DNA from: CAXBDP01 sp964598395
GTDB taxonomy: Bacteria > Bacteroidota > Bacteroidia > Cytophagales > Cyclobacteriaceae
Reading direction: 5' to 3'
NCBI GenBank assembly: GCA_964598395.1
Contig: CAZRBW010000032.1
Span: 1-32,150, forward strand
Length of the DNA stretch: 32,150 nt
This document shows positions 24,808 to 32,150 of the stretch, in pieces (position 1 is the stretch's first letter; each line of letters opens with the position of its first letter). The translations under genes and the position numbers were made by a program. The notes below the pieces were generated by a model. It was not told the origin of the DNA, made no database searches, and saw only the letters and a list, made by a program, of their open reading frames with translations.

Positions 24808-26508
24808 CTAATACCCCGCAGCCTGGCCATCCTTCCTAGACTCCGAAGCGCCAAAGTAGATTTTACGAACGGGATCCCATTTTATGGCTTGGTATCCACC
24901 ATATCCACCAAAGCCCCAGCGTACTTGGTGGCCTTTGTCCATTAGTTGGCGTATGGTGTCCCAACCAAAACCATCTTCAAGGGTAATGTAACCACCATTA
25001 AGCATGCGCTCGCCTGTAGGTTCTGATGAGCCCAAATGATCTATCCGCGGTGCGTCACCTGCTTCCTGTATATTCATACCGAAGTCTACCATATTCATCA
25101 CGATTTGCACATGGCCTAATGGCTGGAAACTGCCGCCCATTACACCAAAACTCATCATCGGTTGACCATCCTTGGTAATGAAGGCAGGAATAATCGTTTG
25201 GAATGGGCGCTTGCCGGGAGCATAGGTGTTGAATTGGCCTTCGTTCAGATCGAAAAGTTCGCCTCTATCTTGCAATACAAAGCCTAATCCATCGGGCACC
25301 ATTCCGGAACCCATTCCTCTATAATTACTTTGGATTAGCGATACCATATTTCCGTCTTCATCGGCCACGGTTAGATAAATAGTATCACCCTCCCGCAATG
25401 CTGGATTGCCAGCATCATAGGTGCGAGCAGCTCGATCTGGATTAATTAATGCCCTTCTTTCGGCTGCATAATCTTTGCTAATCAGCCAATCTAATGGTAT
25501 ATCTTGGAAGGCAGGATCTGCATAAAATTTAGCTCTATCTTCAAAAGCAAGTTTCTTAGCTTCTACAAACAAATGAATATGCTCAGGACTGCCGTAAGGA
25601 ATTTTAGAGAAATCATATCCTTCGAGGATATTTAGCATTTGTAATGCGGCAACACCTTGGCTATTTGGAGGTAATTCCCACACATCATATCCGCGATAAT
25701 TTACCGAAGCCGGCTCCACCCATTCCGAAGTATGCGAGGCCAAATCCTCATAGCTCAAAAAGCCATCTTGCTTCTGAATAAAGTCGCTAATAGTCCTTGC
25801 GATGCTGCCTTTATAAAATTCATCCCTCCCACCTTTTGCTATTTTCTCAAAAGTATTGGCAAGGTCAGGGTTGGTTTTAATATCTCCTGTTACAGGCTTT
25901 TTTCCATTAATACTGAAGGTCTCCATAAAGTTTGGATATTCACCCAAAATATCGATTCCTCTAGCCCAGTAATAGGCAATGTATTCTGGAATAGGAAAGC
26001 CATTTCGAGCATAGCCGATCGCAGGATTGAACAATTCTGCCCAAGGCTTAGAACCAAATTTCTGATGCATTTCCCACCAGCCATCCACAGCACCTGGTAC
26101 GGATACGGGTAGCGGGCCATAAGCGGGAATCCGAGTCATGCCTTTTTCCTTGAAATATTCTAGCGTAAGACTTTTTGGAGAGCGTCCACTGGCATTTAGC
26201 CCATGCAATTTTTGGGTTTTAGCATCCCAAATAATCGCAAACAAATCGCCTCCCATTCCATTTCCAGTAGGCTCTATCAAGCCCAATGTGGCATTTGCTG
26301 CAATGGCGGCGTCAATGGCGTTCCCGCCGGATTTCAGCACGTCCAATGCTACTTGTGTGGCCAATGGATGACTAGTTGCAGCCATTCCTTTCTGTGCAAT
26401 TACCTCCGATCGAGTAGCGAAACTCTTGCCTACCACGCGATCTTGCGCTAATAATGCAAATGGTGTAGCCAATAGAATAGCCACTCCAATAAATATATTT
26501 TTAGTCAT
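24808..26508 (-). CDS. ggt: Gamma-glutamyltransferase family protein, exported
   Basis: A 566-residue Ntn hydrolase precursor with a signal peptide (residues 1-21, …ATPFALLAQ). The N-terminal large subunit has 'ATSHPLATQVALDVLKSGGN' and 'LGLIEPTGNGMGGDLFAIIW'. The predicted autocleavage and nucleophile residue is Thr376 in EGDTIYLTVADEDG, aligned with Thr391 of E. coli GGT. The small subunit ends with 'FGVMGGSFQPLGHVQIVMNM'. It would hydrolyse or transfer gamma-glutamyl groups, as in periplasmic glutathione use, though some relatives act on other amides. Octamer site 16 lies over the codons just before the nucleophile. Single-gene unit. Confidence 0.92.
   Translation of the reverse strand: MTKNIFIGVAILLATPFALLAQDRVVGKSFATRSEVIAQKGMAATSHPLATQVALDVLKSGGNAIDAAIAANATLGLIEPTGNGMGGDLFAIIWDAKTQKLHGLNASGRSPKSLTLEYFKEKGMTRIPAYGPLPVSVPGAVDGWWEMHQKFGSKPWAELFNPAIGYARNGFPIPEYIAYYWARGIDILGEYPNFMETFSINGKKPVTGDIKTNPDLANTFEKIAKGGRDEFYKGSIARTISDFIQKQDGFLSYEDLASHTSEWVEPASVNYRGYDVWELPPNSQGVAALQMLNILEGYDFSKIPYGSPEHIHLFVEAKKLAFEDRAKFYADPAFQDIPLDWLISKDYAAERRALINPDRAARTYDAGNPALREGDTIYLTVADEDGNMVSLIQSNYRGMGSGMVPDGLGFVLQDRGELFDLNEGQFNTYAPGKRPFQTIIPAFITKDGQPMMSFGVMGGSFQPLGHVQIVMNMVDFGMNIQEAGDAPRIDHLGSSEPTGERMLNGGYITLEDGFGWDTIRQLMDKGHQVRWGFGGYGGYQAIKWDPVRKIYFGASESRKDGQAAGY
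25389..25396 (-). repeat. GCGGGAGG octamer, site 16
   Basis: Motif on the - strand inside the gamma-glutamyltransferase gene, encoding Arg-Glu of LREGDT, directly before the catalytic Thr376. Confidence 0.9.
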
Positions 26509-26729
26509 AATGATGTGTATTGTAAAGCTTTAATTTAAAGGGTTTGGGATGAAACACCTACAAGAATTTTATAATAGGAGATTATTGGTCTAAATATGCA
26601 AAATGTTTTATTCAAATTAAGGCACCTTACCAATTAGCGCAATTGTGAAAAGCGGTAGCTTATATTTTGAATCCTAGACTTTTTGTTGGAATATTATCTA
26701 TCTGAATATCTATAAAATCTAGTTGAACC

Positions 26730-27452
26730 ATGAATCCCAAAAAGACCCGACCTTGGCTAATTTTATTTTTCCTTACAGCAATAGCTAATTTGATTGGCAA
26801 TTCCTTTGAATTGGAAGGGTTAGCAATTTTGAGCAAGCCAGGTTTAATGCTTTTACTTGGTATTTATTTTTACAATTCGGTAGAAAGGAGCATTAAACAT
26901 GGTTTTGTCAAATACACTTTAATTGCTCTTCTTTTCTCATGGCTCGGCGATGTGCTGCTAATCTTTGAAAATTTATTTCTTTTTGGGCTAGGCGCGTTCT
27001 TGCTAGCACAGTTATTCTATGTGATTACCTATGGAAAGGCAGTGATTCAAGTAGCTAATAACCGAAGCACATTGATTCGACGAGTTTTTTGGTCGGTCAC
27101 CATGATATTCTTCGGCTTGGTTTTGATGTATATAATGTATCCTTTCTTAGGCGATTTGCTCATTCCTGTTTCCATTTATTGTCTTGTTATCGTTTCGATG
27201 GGCATAATGGCTGTGCAGCGAAATGGTAAAACTTCCCAAATAAGTTACAGCCTCACTTTATTCGGAGCGCTTATGTTTCTTACCTCAGATGCCATTTTGG
27301 GTCTGAACAAATTTGTAGGGTCTATAGAGAATAGTGGTTTTCTAGTCATGTTCACTTATATCCTTGCGCAGTGGTTTATAGTTGAAGGATTGATCAAACA
27401 TTATCAATTTTTGCAAAAGGATTCGATTCCGGATCAAGAAATATTTAAGTGA
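26730..27452 (+). CDS. YhhN family membrane protein (lysoplasmalogenase-like)
   Basis: A 240-residue polytopic protein with about seven to eight transmembrane helices. The family core is visible: 'AILSKPGLMLLLGIYFYNS', then 'IALLFSWLGDVLLIFE' and 'FLFGLGAFLLAQLFYVITY', with the buried Lys, Asp and His/Gln positions typical of YhhN/TMEM86 proteins. Characterised relatives hydrolyse the vinyl-ether bond of lysoplasmalogens; whether this organism makes plasmalogens is unknown, so the substrate is open. A + strand gene with 221 nt of noncoding DNA upstream, in which I see no consensus promoter. Confidence 0.88.
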   Translation: MNPKKTRPWLILFFLTAIANLIGNSFELEGLAILSKPGLMLLLGIYFYNSVERSIKHGFVKYTLIALLFSWLGDVLLIFENLFLFGLGAFLLAQLFYVITYGKAVIQVANNRSTLIRRVFWSVTMIFFGLVLMYIMYPFLGDLLIPVSIYCLVIVSMGIMAVQRNGKTSQISYSLTLFGALMFLTSDAILGLNKFVGSIENSGFLVMFTYILAQWFIVEGLIKHYQFLQKDSIPDQEIFK

Positions 27453-27577
27453 AAAATTCGCCTTAGCTTAACTCAAACGGCATTTTATTTTGATAAGTGG
27501 AATAAAATACAATTAAAATTTGACTTTAAGTTTTATTTTCAGGATATTCAACTATTCTTAACCTAAACCAAAATGCT

Positions 27578-27748
27578 ATGAAGACTACTGCTAAGCTCGA
27601 AGAAAACGCAGGTCTAGGCTTAACCATCCTAGGATTTTTAACAGCGACAGGTTCTTTTGTATATGTTTTAATTGTCATTTTTCAATTAGTTGCTGCTTAT
27701 ACACAAGGTTCGGCCTTGCCAGAAAATATAGAAGGGTTGCTTCCATAA
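27578..27748 (+). CDS. Small single-pass membrane protein, 56 residues, unknown
   Basis: A 56-codon frame from ATG at 27578 to TAA at 27746. It has a charged N-terminus (MKTTAKLEEN), a Gly-rich hydrophobic segment (about residues 13-40, GLTILGFLTATGSFVYVLIV) and a short acidic tail (ALPENIEGLLP). An A-rich upstream tract fits Bacteroidota translation starts, and a hairpin terminator follows 27 nt after the stop. An earlier ATG at 27573 is followed by a stop after two codons. I recognise no family; a small membrane regulator, holin-like or bacteriocin-like peptide are all open. Confidence 0.65.
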   Translation: MKTTAKLEENAGLGLTILGFLTATGSFVYVLIVIFQLVAAYTQGSALPENIEGLLP

Positions 27749-27774
27749 TTGGAGGTTTAAATTTGCTCAAAATG

Positions 27775-27805
27775 AAAAAGGGCCACATTGTGACCCTTTT
27801 ATTTA
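27775..27805 (+). terminator. Terminator after the 56-residue gene
   Basis: AAAAGGG…CAC pairs with GTG…CCCTTTT across one C/A mismatch, loop ATT, with T residues following. Confidence 0.75.
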
Positions 27806-27920
27806 CTTTTTATTTTCTTAATCAACTAACTGGAACAGGATATGAAATTAAATAAGTGTTCATACAATTGATTTTAAATGTTAGAGTTGTTGGCATAATT
27901 AAAAGCAAATCAATCATATT

Positions 27921-28946
27921 CTAATTTGGTAAAACATACTCATCGATGTAACCAGTTCTGAAACTTGAAGCTAAGAGTTTATCTTCATCTACGAGAATGC
28001 ATAAATAATCTTCATTCAAGTCGAGTTGGAAAATGTTCTTGATAATCAGGTTGTCCTTAATTAATTCAAGTTCATAAACCTTATTAGTAATTGAACTTTG
28101 ATCTTCAGAAATTTCAGTAACTAGTATAAATATTCTCTCACCACTTAAATAAATATCCTTGAAGAGCCCTACCGAGACATTTAGGGAGCCATAAGATTCT
28201 CTTATTGTTTTTGATATCTTAATATTATTTTCAATAATTTCATGACCAGAAATTACGCCTGTGTTTATGACTTCTCCTGCTTGGTTTAAAATTGCAAAAG
28301 ATGGAAAATTGCTTTTAGCAATGGAAATGTAAACATCATTGATTTTTAAAATACTTAATTCTTGTCCTCCCAATTCTTTTGGAAAGCTCAACTCAATTTC
28401 TTGGAGAACCTGGCCGAACAAATCAAGTTTAACTATTTTAGGAGCAGATGCAAGTTGTGGCGGAATGGGACTGAATAATAAATGATTATTATCAAAAAGG
28501 ATTTTATTGTCCCATAGGTTGAATTTAGGTAATTTCAACTCTTTAATGAAATTACCATATTTAGAATAGAAGAGTAACTTATTAGTTGAAATGTCATTAA
28601 TAATAAATTCCCCTGTAGTAGGGTTAGAATTCGATAAGCTTCCTATTGATTGAACTTCGCCAGGTCCTTCGCCAAATGTAGTTAATTGCTTGAAGTTAGT
28701 AAAATCTTTATCTGTTATATAGGCAGCATCTCGCTTACCATCAAGATAAGTATATCTATCTTCTAACAAACCCATAGATTTTATCGAAATAAAAAGTTCA
28801 ATTTCACCTTCTGCATTCTTGAAACTATCAATGGATCTTTCTTTAGTTAACTCAAAGTATTTTATTGGTGCTGAATCAATGATATTGCATGAATTGCAAA
28901 ATATGATAAAGAAAATTAATGTTAAACTAATGATGTTAATTTTCAT
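27921..28946 (-). CDS. 6-bladed beta-propeller lipoprotein
   Basis: A 341-residue protein with a lipoprotein leader (FFIIFCNSC, Cys20). The rest shows repeated blade-like units of the 6-bladed propeller family common in Bacteroidota: 'KQLTTFGEGPGEVQSIGSLS', 'GEFIINDISTNKLLFYSKYG' and 'NNHLLFSPIPPQLASAPKIV'. The 'GEGPGE' turn is the family's most recognisable motif. No catalytic residues are visible; a binding role at the cell surface is likely. It is downstream of the cysteine-rich peptide gene on the same strand, separated by a 14-bp hairpin. Propeller genes of this type are often adjacent to NVEALA-type peptide genes (from my knowledge of the families). Confidence 0.85.
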   Translation of the reverse strand: MKINIISLTLIFFIIFCNSCNIIDSAPIKYFELTKERSIDSFKNAEGEIELFISIKSMGLLEDRYTYLDGKRDAAYITDKDFTNFKQLTTFGEGPGEVQSIGSLSNSNPTTGEFIINDISTNKLLFYSKYGNFIKELKLPKFNLWDNKILFDNNHLLFSPIPPQLASAPKIVKLDLFGQVLQEIELSFPKELGGQELSILKINDVYISIAKSNFPSFAILNQAGEVINTGVISGHEIIENNIKISKTIRESYGSLNVSVGLFKDIYLSGERIFILVTEISEDQSSITNKVYELELIKDNLIIKNIFQLDLNEDYLCILVDEDKLLASSFRTGYIDEYVLPN

Positions 28947-28970
28947 TTATGTTTTTTTAAGTTATAATGG

Positions 28971-29008
28971 TTAAGGCATTCAGGACATTTATTGCCTGAA
29001 TGCCTTAA
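28971..29008 (-). repeat. Perfect 14-bp intercistronic hairpin
   Basis: TTAAGGCATTCAGG at 28971-28984 is the exact reverse complement of 28995-29008, with a 10-nt loop. Neither strand has a T tract right after it, so it is not a standard terminator. It begins 6 nt after the peptide stop on the - strand and could stabilise or process the peptide mRNA. Confidence 0.9.
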
Positions 29009-29014
29009 TTAAAA

Positions 29015-29248
29015 CTATTCTATAGTTACTGGACATGTTGGACAACCATCCAATGGGATTTTTACTATCCCGCATCTCAAATACTTGCAATTTACTAATT
29101 CGCAATCTCCATTTGAATTAGAACACGTTATAGTGTCAGTACCAGTGCACTGGAATGATTCATCGCAGTCGCCAAGTGCAAAAGAGTTGCTTTGGATAAG
29201 TACCATTGCAAAAAACACAAATACCATAAAGAAGTTTTTCTTTTTCAT
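29015..29248 (-). CDS. Secreted cysteine-rich peptide, NVEALA-like
   Basis: A 77-residue precursor. Residues 1-25 are a basic and then hydrophobic leader (MKKKNFFMVFVFFAMVLIQS…FAL). The mature part holds eight cysteines at residues 28, 34, 42, 49, 54, 59, 69 and 72 in about 50 residues, enough for four disulfides, and is acidic and Gly/Asp-rich. The segment NSFALG at the leader boundary resembles the NVEALA motif (N, A and L in place) of small Bacteroidota peptides (Pfam NVEALA), which also sit beside 6-bladed propeller genes as here. The motif match is partial. Function of this class is unknown; signalling or antagonistic peptide are both open. Confidence 0.8.
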   Translation of the reverse strand: MKKKNFFMVFVFFAMVLIQSNSFALGDCDESFQCTGTDTITCSNSNGDCELVNCKYLRCGIVKIPLDGCPTCPVTIE

Positions 29249-29284
29249 TTTGGTGTGATTTTAGTTGGAAATAATTTTGTTATA

Positions 29285-29314
29285 CAAGGATATTAAATTT
29301 GATTTTTAAATCAA
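29285..29314 (-). promoter_or_regulatory. Probable promoter of the cysteine-rich peptide gene
   Basis: Read on the - strand: TTG (29314-29312), exactly 19 nt, then TATCCTTG (29292-29285), a one-base deviation from TAnnTTTG. It lies 37 nt before the ATG. Confidence 0.6.
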
Positions 29315-29315
29315 A
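29298..29315. repeat. 8-bp inverted repeat over the promoter spacer
   Basis: TTTGATTT TT AAATCAAA, a perfect palindrome with a 2-nt centre. It covers the -33 box and most of the spacer of the peptide promoter, the position expected of a dimeric repressor operator. Confidence 0.7.
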
Positions 29316-29626
29316 GTGATATTTAAAAAAAAATTGCATGGTGCGATTTTTTACGAAATTTATTTTGTTAGATGCTCATTTTTCGAAATTAATTGTGTGA
29401 TTTTAAATTTAAAACAATATTAAAATTCTTGCTTCTGATTAAGAGGGGTGTCCTAAAGTGAGATATTCTCCTACACTACATGATAACATTTGTATTTACA
29501 GTTAGATTGTTTTGAGTGTTAATAAATACTAAGTATTTTCTTTTTCAAATCGCTTAGTTTCAACTAATAATTAAAATAATTTTTGGTTGAAAATTAGAGT
29601 TTATCCTTTGAGATCGGATCTTTTAA
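29316..29626. other. AT-rich intergenic region without a recognised gene
   Basis: Together with the promoter stretch, 378 nt lie between the peptide start and the M24 gene stop. This part is AT-rich. I see no frame of useful length, no RNA gene, no further consensus promoter and no clear terminator for the M24 gene. A GC-richer fragment near 29446-29462 has no matching inverted copy. Confidence 0.6.
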
Positions 29627-30985
29627 TTATCTGTTGTAAGGTAAAATTCGTGGTATCGGATAAATCTCTGTTTGTCTACCATCAATATATCTGAACTTCC
29701 CATTTTCATCAAAGTAGCCATCTTCTTCTAGCATTATCCGTATGGTCTTTTTCCATTCTGGAATCTCCACTGCAGCATTCAATTCAATGGAATAAGCTGT
29801 TCTGTAGTTTAGCGGATAATCACCTGCACCTACCGTTCTGCCCTGATTGTCCCACATGCCAATAGTTGGCCCTGACGCATGACCATAATAGCCGATGGGG
29901 TGTGTGTAAATGGTGCCATTGATTCCTTCAGCTTTTGCATTGGCAAGAGCCTTTGAAAGTATTTCATTTCCTGATAAGCCTTGTTCAAATTCATTTGTAA
30001 GCAAATCTTGCAAACGATTTCCCTTCTTGAAAGCATCTTGTAATAGCTTTGGCACTTCAGTTTCGCCTGGTTTCAAAATATAGGCATGCTGTTGTGTGTC
30101 AGTATTTAATCTCAAGTAAGTGATGCCAAAATCCACATGAATCAAGTCGCCAGGATAAATCACCTGCTCTTCGGGGCGGGAGGAAAAAGTCCTTAGATGA
30201 TCAAAGTTTTCTGGATCAGCTCTTTGCACATCGACTGATGGATGAAACCAAGTGTCTAATCCTAGTTCCCTATTTCTATTGCGAAACCACCATACCAAAT
30301 CATTGGTAGTAGTTACGCCTGGAGTGATTACTTTTTCTGAAAAACCTTCTTGAATAATCACATGAGCAATCCTGCAAATGTGCTGGTAAATAGCCATTTC
30401 ATTGTCGGTGCGAGTTTCGAGCCATGCCACACCTAAATTCTCAGCAGAAACCACTCTTTCTTGAAACTTAGAATCCAATTCGGCCATAAACTCTTTATGC
30501 TCTGTATATGTGAGTCCATCCACATGCGCATAATTGGTGGAGAAATTAAGCGCAATTTTGTTCGGATTCCGCTCATTTATTAAGCGAACCAAAGCTTTCC
30601 ATTGGTCGGGTTGCGTAGCTTGATTCCAAGCTCCTTTAAATAAATTGCCCACATCGTATCGCGCAATAGCCAATCTTTCTACTCCAAGTTCCGGGCCTCT
30701 ATCATACATCACCATAATGGTTCTGCGACGAGCCGATACCCAAGTGGAAGGCAGCATAGTACGCATCACTGGATCTTCATTATATTCTCTAGAAATGATA
30801 ATCCACATATCGATTCCATGTTTCCGCATTAATCCCGGAAGCACAGTCTCGAATCGTTCTTCTAATAATTTGTCTACGATAATGGAGCGCTCTTTTTCCT
30901 CCAATATGGCTGGCATTTCCAATTGAAATTGAGCCATTGCAGGAAAGGCAAAAAGAGCAATAAATAGTGTGGATAGTATTCTCAT
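29627..30985 (-). CDS. M24 family metallopeptidase (Xaa-Pro aminopeptidase-like), exported
   Basis: A 452-residue exported peptidase with a short signal peptide (residues 1-18, …LFAFPAMAQ). The N-terminal half is the creatinase-like domain ('MWIIISREYNEDPVMRTMLP'). The C-terminal pita-bread domain shows metal ligands in 'HVDFGITYLRLNTD' (Asp-x10-Asp), a His in THPIGYYGHASGP, and Glu residues in YSIELNA and RIMLEEDG. It would remove N-terminal residues ahead of proline, or act on a dipeptide. The 'GHASGP' segment deviates from the common HGIGLxxHE, so activity should not be taken for granted. Transcribed alone as far as can be seen. Confidence 0.88.
   Translation of the reverse strand: MRILSTLFIALFAFPAMAQFQLEMPAILEEKERSIIVDKLLEERFETVLPGLMRKHGIDMWIIISREYNEDPVMRTMLPSTWVSARRRTIMVMYDRGPELGVERLAIARYDVGNLFKGAWNQATQPDQWKALVRLINERNPNKIALNFSTNYAHVDGLTYTEHKEFMAELDSKFQERVVSAENLGVAWLETRTDNEMAIYQHICRIAHVIIQEGFSEKVITPGVTTTNDLVWWFRNRNRELGLDTWFHPSVDVQRADPENFDHLRTFSSRPEEQVIYPGDLIHVDFGITYLRLNTDTQQHAYILKPGETEVPKLLQDAFKKGNRLQDLLTNEFEQGLSGNEILSKALANAKAEGINGTIYTHPIGYYGHASGPTIGMWDNQGRTVGAGDYPLNYRTAYSIELNAAVEIPEWKKTIRIMLEEDGYFDENGKFRYIDGRQTEIYPIPRILPYNR
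30176..30183 (+). repeat. GCGGGAGG octamer, site 17
   Basis: Motif on the + strand, antisense to the M24 peptidase gene; the coding strand reads Ser-Arg. Confidence 0.9.
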
Positions 30986-31097
30986 TTGTGAATGGTTTAG
31001 AATTGATTCACAAAATAGCTAAAGAGGTTCTTATGGAAAAATTAAAATGAATATTTGGCAATAAAGTAGGTTTCTGAAGAATTGGAAAAACACTTTC

Positions 31098-32150
31098 CTA
31101 TTGCATCGCCTTCCTCAATTTCCTTGTCAACTGATCGAAACGATAGAACATGGTGATGGCTGTAACTCCCAATCCAAGAGACAAGCCATACCATACGCCT
31201 TTGATGCCATAGTCAAACTCAAATGCTAGTAAATACCCAACTGGCAAACCGATAATCCAATACGCAATAAAAGTAGCCAAGGTGGGTACTTTCACATCTT
31301 GCAAACCGCGGAGGATGCCCAAACTTACCACCTGCACACCATCGAATATTTGGAAGAATGCCGCGATAATTAATAAACCGGATGCAGTGGCAATTACGTC
31401 AGCGTCCGCAATAAAAAGTGTAGGAAGGAAATCGCGAAATACAATAAATAAAACGCCACTAACAGCCATAAAAGCAACAATTAATAAGAAATTACTAAAC
31501 CCAGCTACTCTAAGTGTTGGAATATCCTTGCGGCCTAATTGATTACCAATTCTGATGGTAGAAGCTGCAGAAACGCCCGATGCCATCATAAATGTGATGG
31601 AGGCTAATGAAATACCAATCTGATGTGCAGCTAGAGCATCCGCACCTAGCCAACCTACCATTACTGCGGCAAGACTAAATGCACTCACTTCAAATAAAAA
31701 CTGCATTCCTGATGGGATTCCCAATCCCAAAAGGCGATTAAATCTCTCTTTATAAAATCGCTTGAATTGCAGGTTTTTGATATATGAAGCAAATCTCGGC
31801 GCGTAGGCTACGAACAAAAACATTGCAATTGCCATTACCACCCGCGAAATAAGCGTTGCCCAACCGGCACCATTCAAACCAAGCGCAGGGAATCCCCATT
31901 TACCAAAAATTAACAGATAGTTTAGAAAGATATTCAGCAAATTACTAGCAATAGTAATGACCATCGCTTGTCTAGTTTGAGATAAGCCTTCCGTAAACTG
32001 TCTGAACGTTTGAAAAACCATCAAAGGCACAATAGAAAAAGCAATAATGCCCATGTACGGAATTGCCAGTTTTACTACTTCGGGATCTTGCCCCATGTAA
32101 TGCAATAGTCCTGATCCTGATGCTATCAAAATGAAAATCATCAGTCCGGC
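31098..32150 (-). CDS. MATE family efflux transporter, N-terminus beyond window
   Basis: At least 350 codons of a polytopic membrane protein; the frame stays open to the window edge, so the ATG at 32141 is internal. MATE transporters have about 450 residues and 12 helices, so about 100 residues are missing. Landmarks: 'PYMGIIAFSIVPLMVFQTFR', 'FTEGLSQTRQAMVITI', 'LLNIFLNYLLIFGKWGFPAL', 'GIPSGMQFLFEVSAFSLAAV' and 'GLQDVKVPTLATFIAYWIIG'. They export drugs or metabolites against H+ or Na+; substrate unknown. Confidence 0.92.
   Translation of the reverse strand, partial: AGLMIFILIASGSGLLHYMGQDPEVVKLAIPYMGIIAFSIVPLMVFQTFRQFTEGLSQTRQAMVITIASNLLNIFLNYLLIFGKWGFPALGLNGAGWATLISRVVMAIAMFLFVAYAPRFASYIKNLQFKRFYKERFNRLLGLGIPSGMQFLFEVSAFSLAAVMVGWLGADALAAHQIGISLASITFMMASGVSAASTIRIGNQLGRKDIPTLRVAGFSNFLLIVAFMAVSGVLFIVFRDFLPTLFIADADVIATASGLLIIAAFFQIFDGVQVVSLGILRGLQDVKVPTLATFIAYWIIGLPVGYLLAFEFDYGIKGVWYGLSLGLGVTAITMFYRFDQLTRKLRKAMQ

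Noticed and set aside
29446..29480. Possible insertion-sequence end (GGGGTGTCC-like fragment)
   Set aside because: No inverted partner, target duplication or transposase remnant is visible nearby.

Overview
The window is AT-rich chromosomal DNA from a member of the Bacteroidota, most likely the order Cytophagales (inferred). The support is: near-perfect promoters of the Bacteroidota primary sigma type (TTG, 19 nt, TAnnTTTG); many exported proteins and lipoproteins typical of the phylum (a DUF4403 protein, 6-bladed propeller proteins, a BatE-like TPR/SH3 protein, an NVEALA-like cysteine-rich peptide); an M24 and an S9 peptidase with Bacteroidota-style signal peptides; and A-rich translation starts. 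Most of the content is housekeeping. I see no prophage, insertion sequence, CRISPR array or rRNA.

Layout. 1-5061 (- strand): rsfS and ftsH, then after a hairpin lpxH, a secreted propeller-like protein and an outer-membrane barrel. 5117-7263 (+): birA and ahcY. 7412-10804 (-): an S9 peptidase and rnhB. 10871-12489 (+): a photolyase/cryptochrome gene overlapping a 48-residue DUF2256 gene. 12503-13135 (-): a membrane protein. 13218-15054 (+): a TPR protein and an Lrp/AsnC regulator. 15176-17763 (+): phosphoribosyltransferase, panB and icd from one promoter. 17843-23703 (+): DUF4403 lipoprotein, LON-domain protein, nuoA, nuoB, nuoC (broken), nuoD (broken) and a serpin lipoprotein. A run of exactly 100 N at 21159-21258 interrupts nuoC/nuoD; it is an assembly gap, so the apparent continuous frame is not a NuoCD fusion. 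23786-24520 (-): TPR/SH3 protein. 24590-24662 (+): tRNA-Lys(UUU). 24808-26508 (-): gamma-glutamyltransferase. 26730-27748 (+): YhhN/lysoplasmalogenase family protein and a 56-residue membrane peptide. 27921-29248 (-): propeller lipoprotein and secreted 8-cysteine peptide. 29627-32150 (-): M24 peptidase and a MATE transporter cut by the window edge.

The strongest unexplained signal is at DNA level. The octamer GCGGGAGG (or its complement CCTCCCGC) occurs 17 times, about once per 1.9 kb, where chance in DNA of this composition predicts well under one. The copies lie on both strands, in all six coding frames and in two intergenic gaps, so no protein motif explains them. The word resembles Chi recombination octamers in form and DNA-uptake sequences in density and strand balance; its role is unknown. 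The second most interesting locus is the cysteine-rich peptide and propeller lipoprotein pair, which has a palindromic promoter region and a perfect 14-bp intercistronic hairpin.
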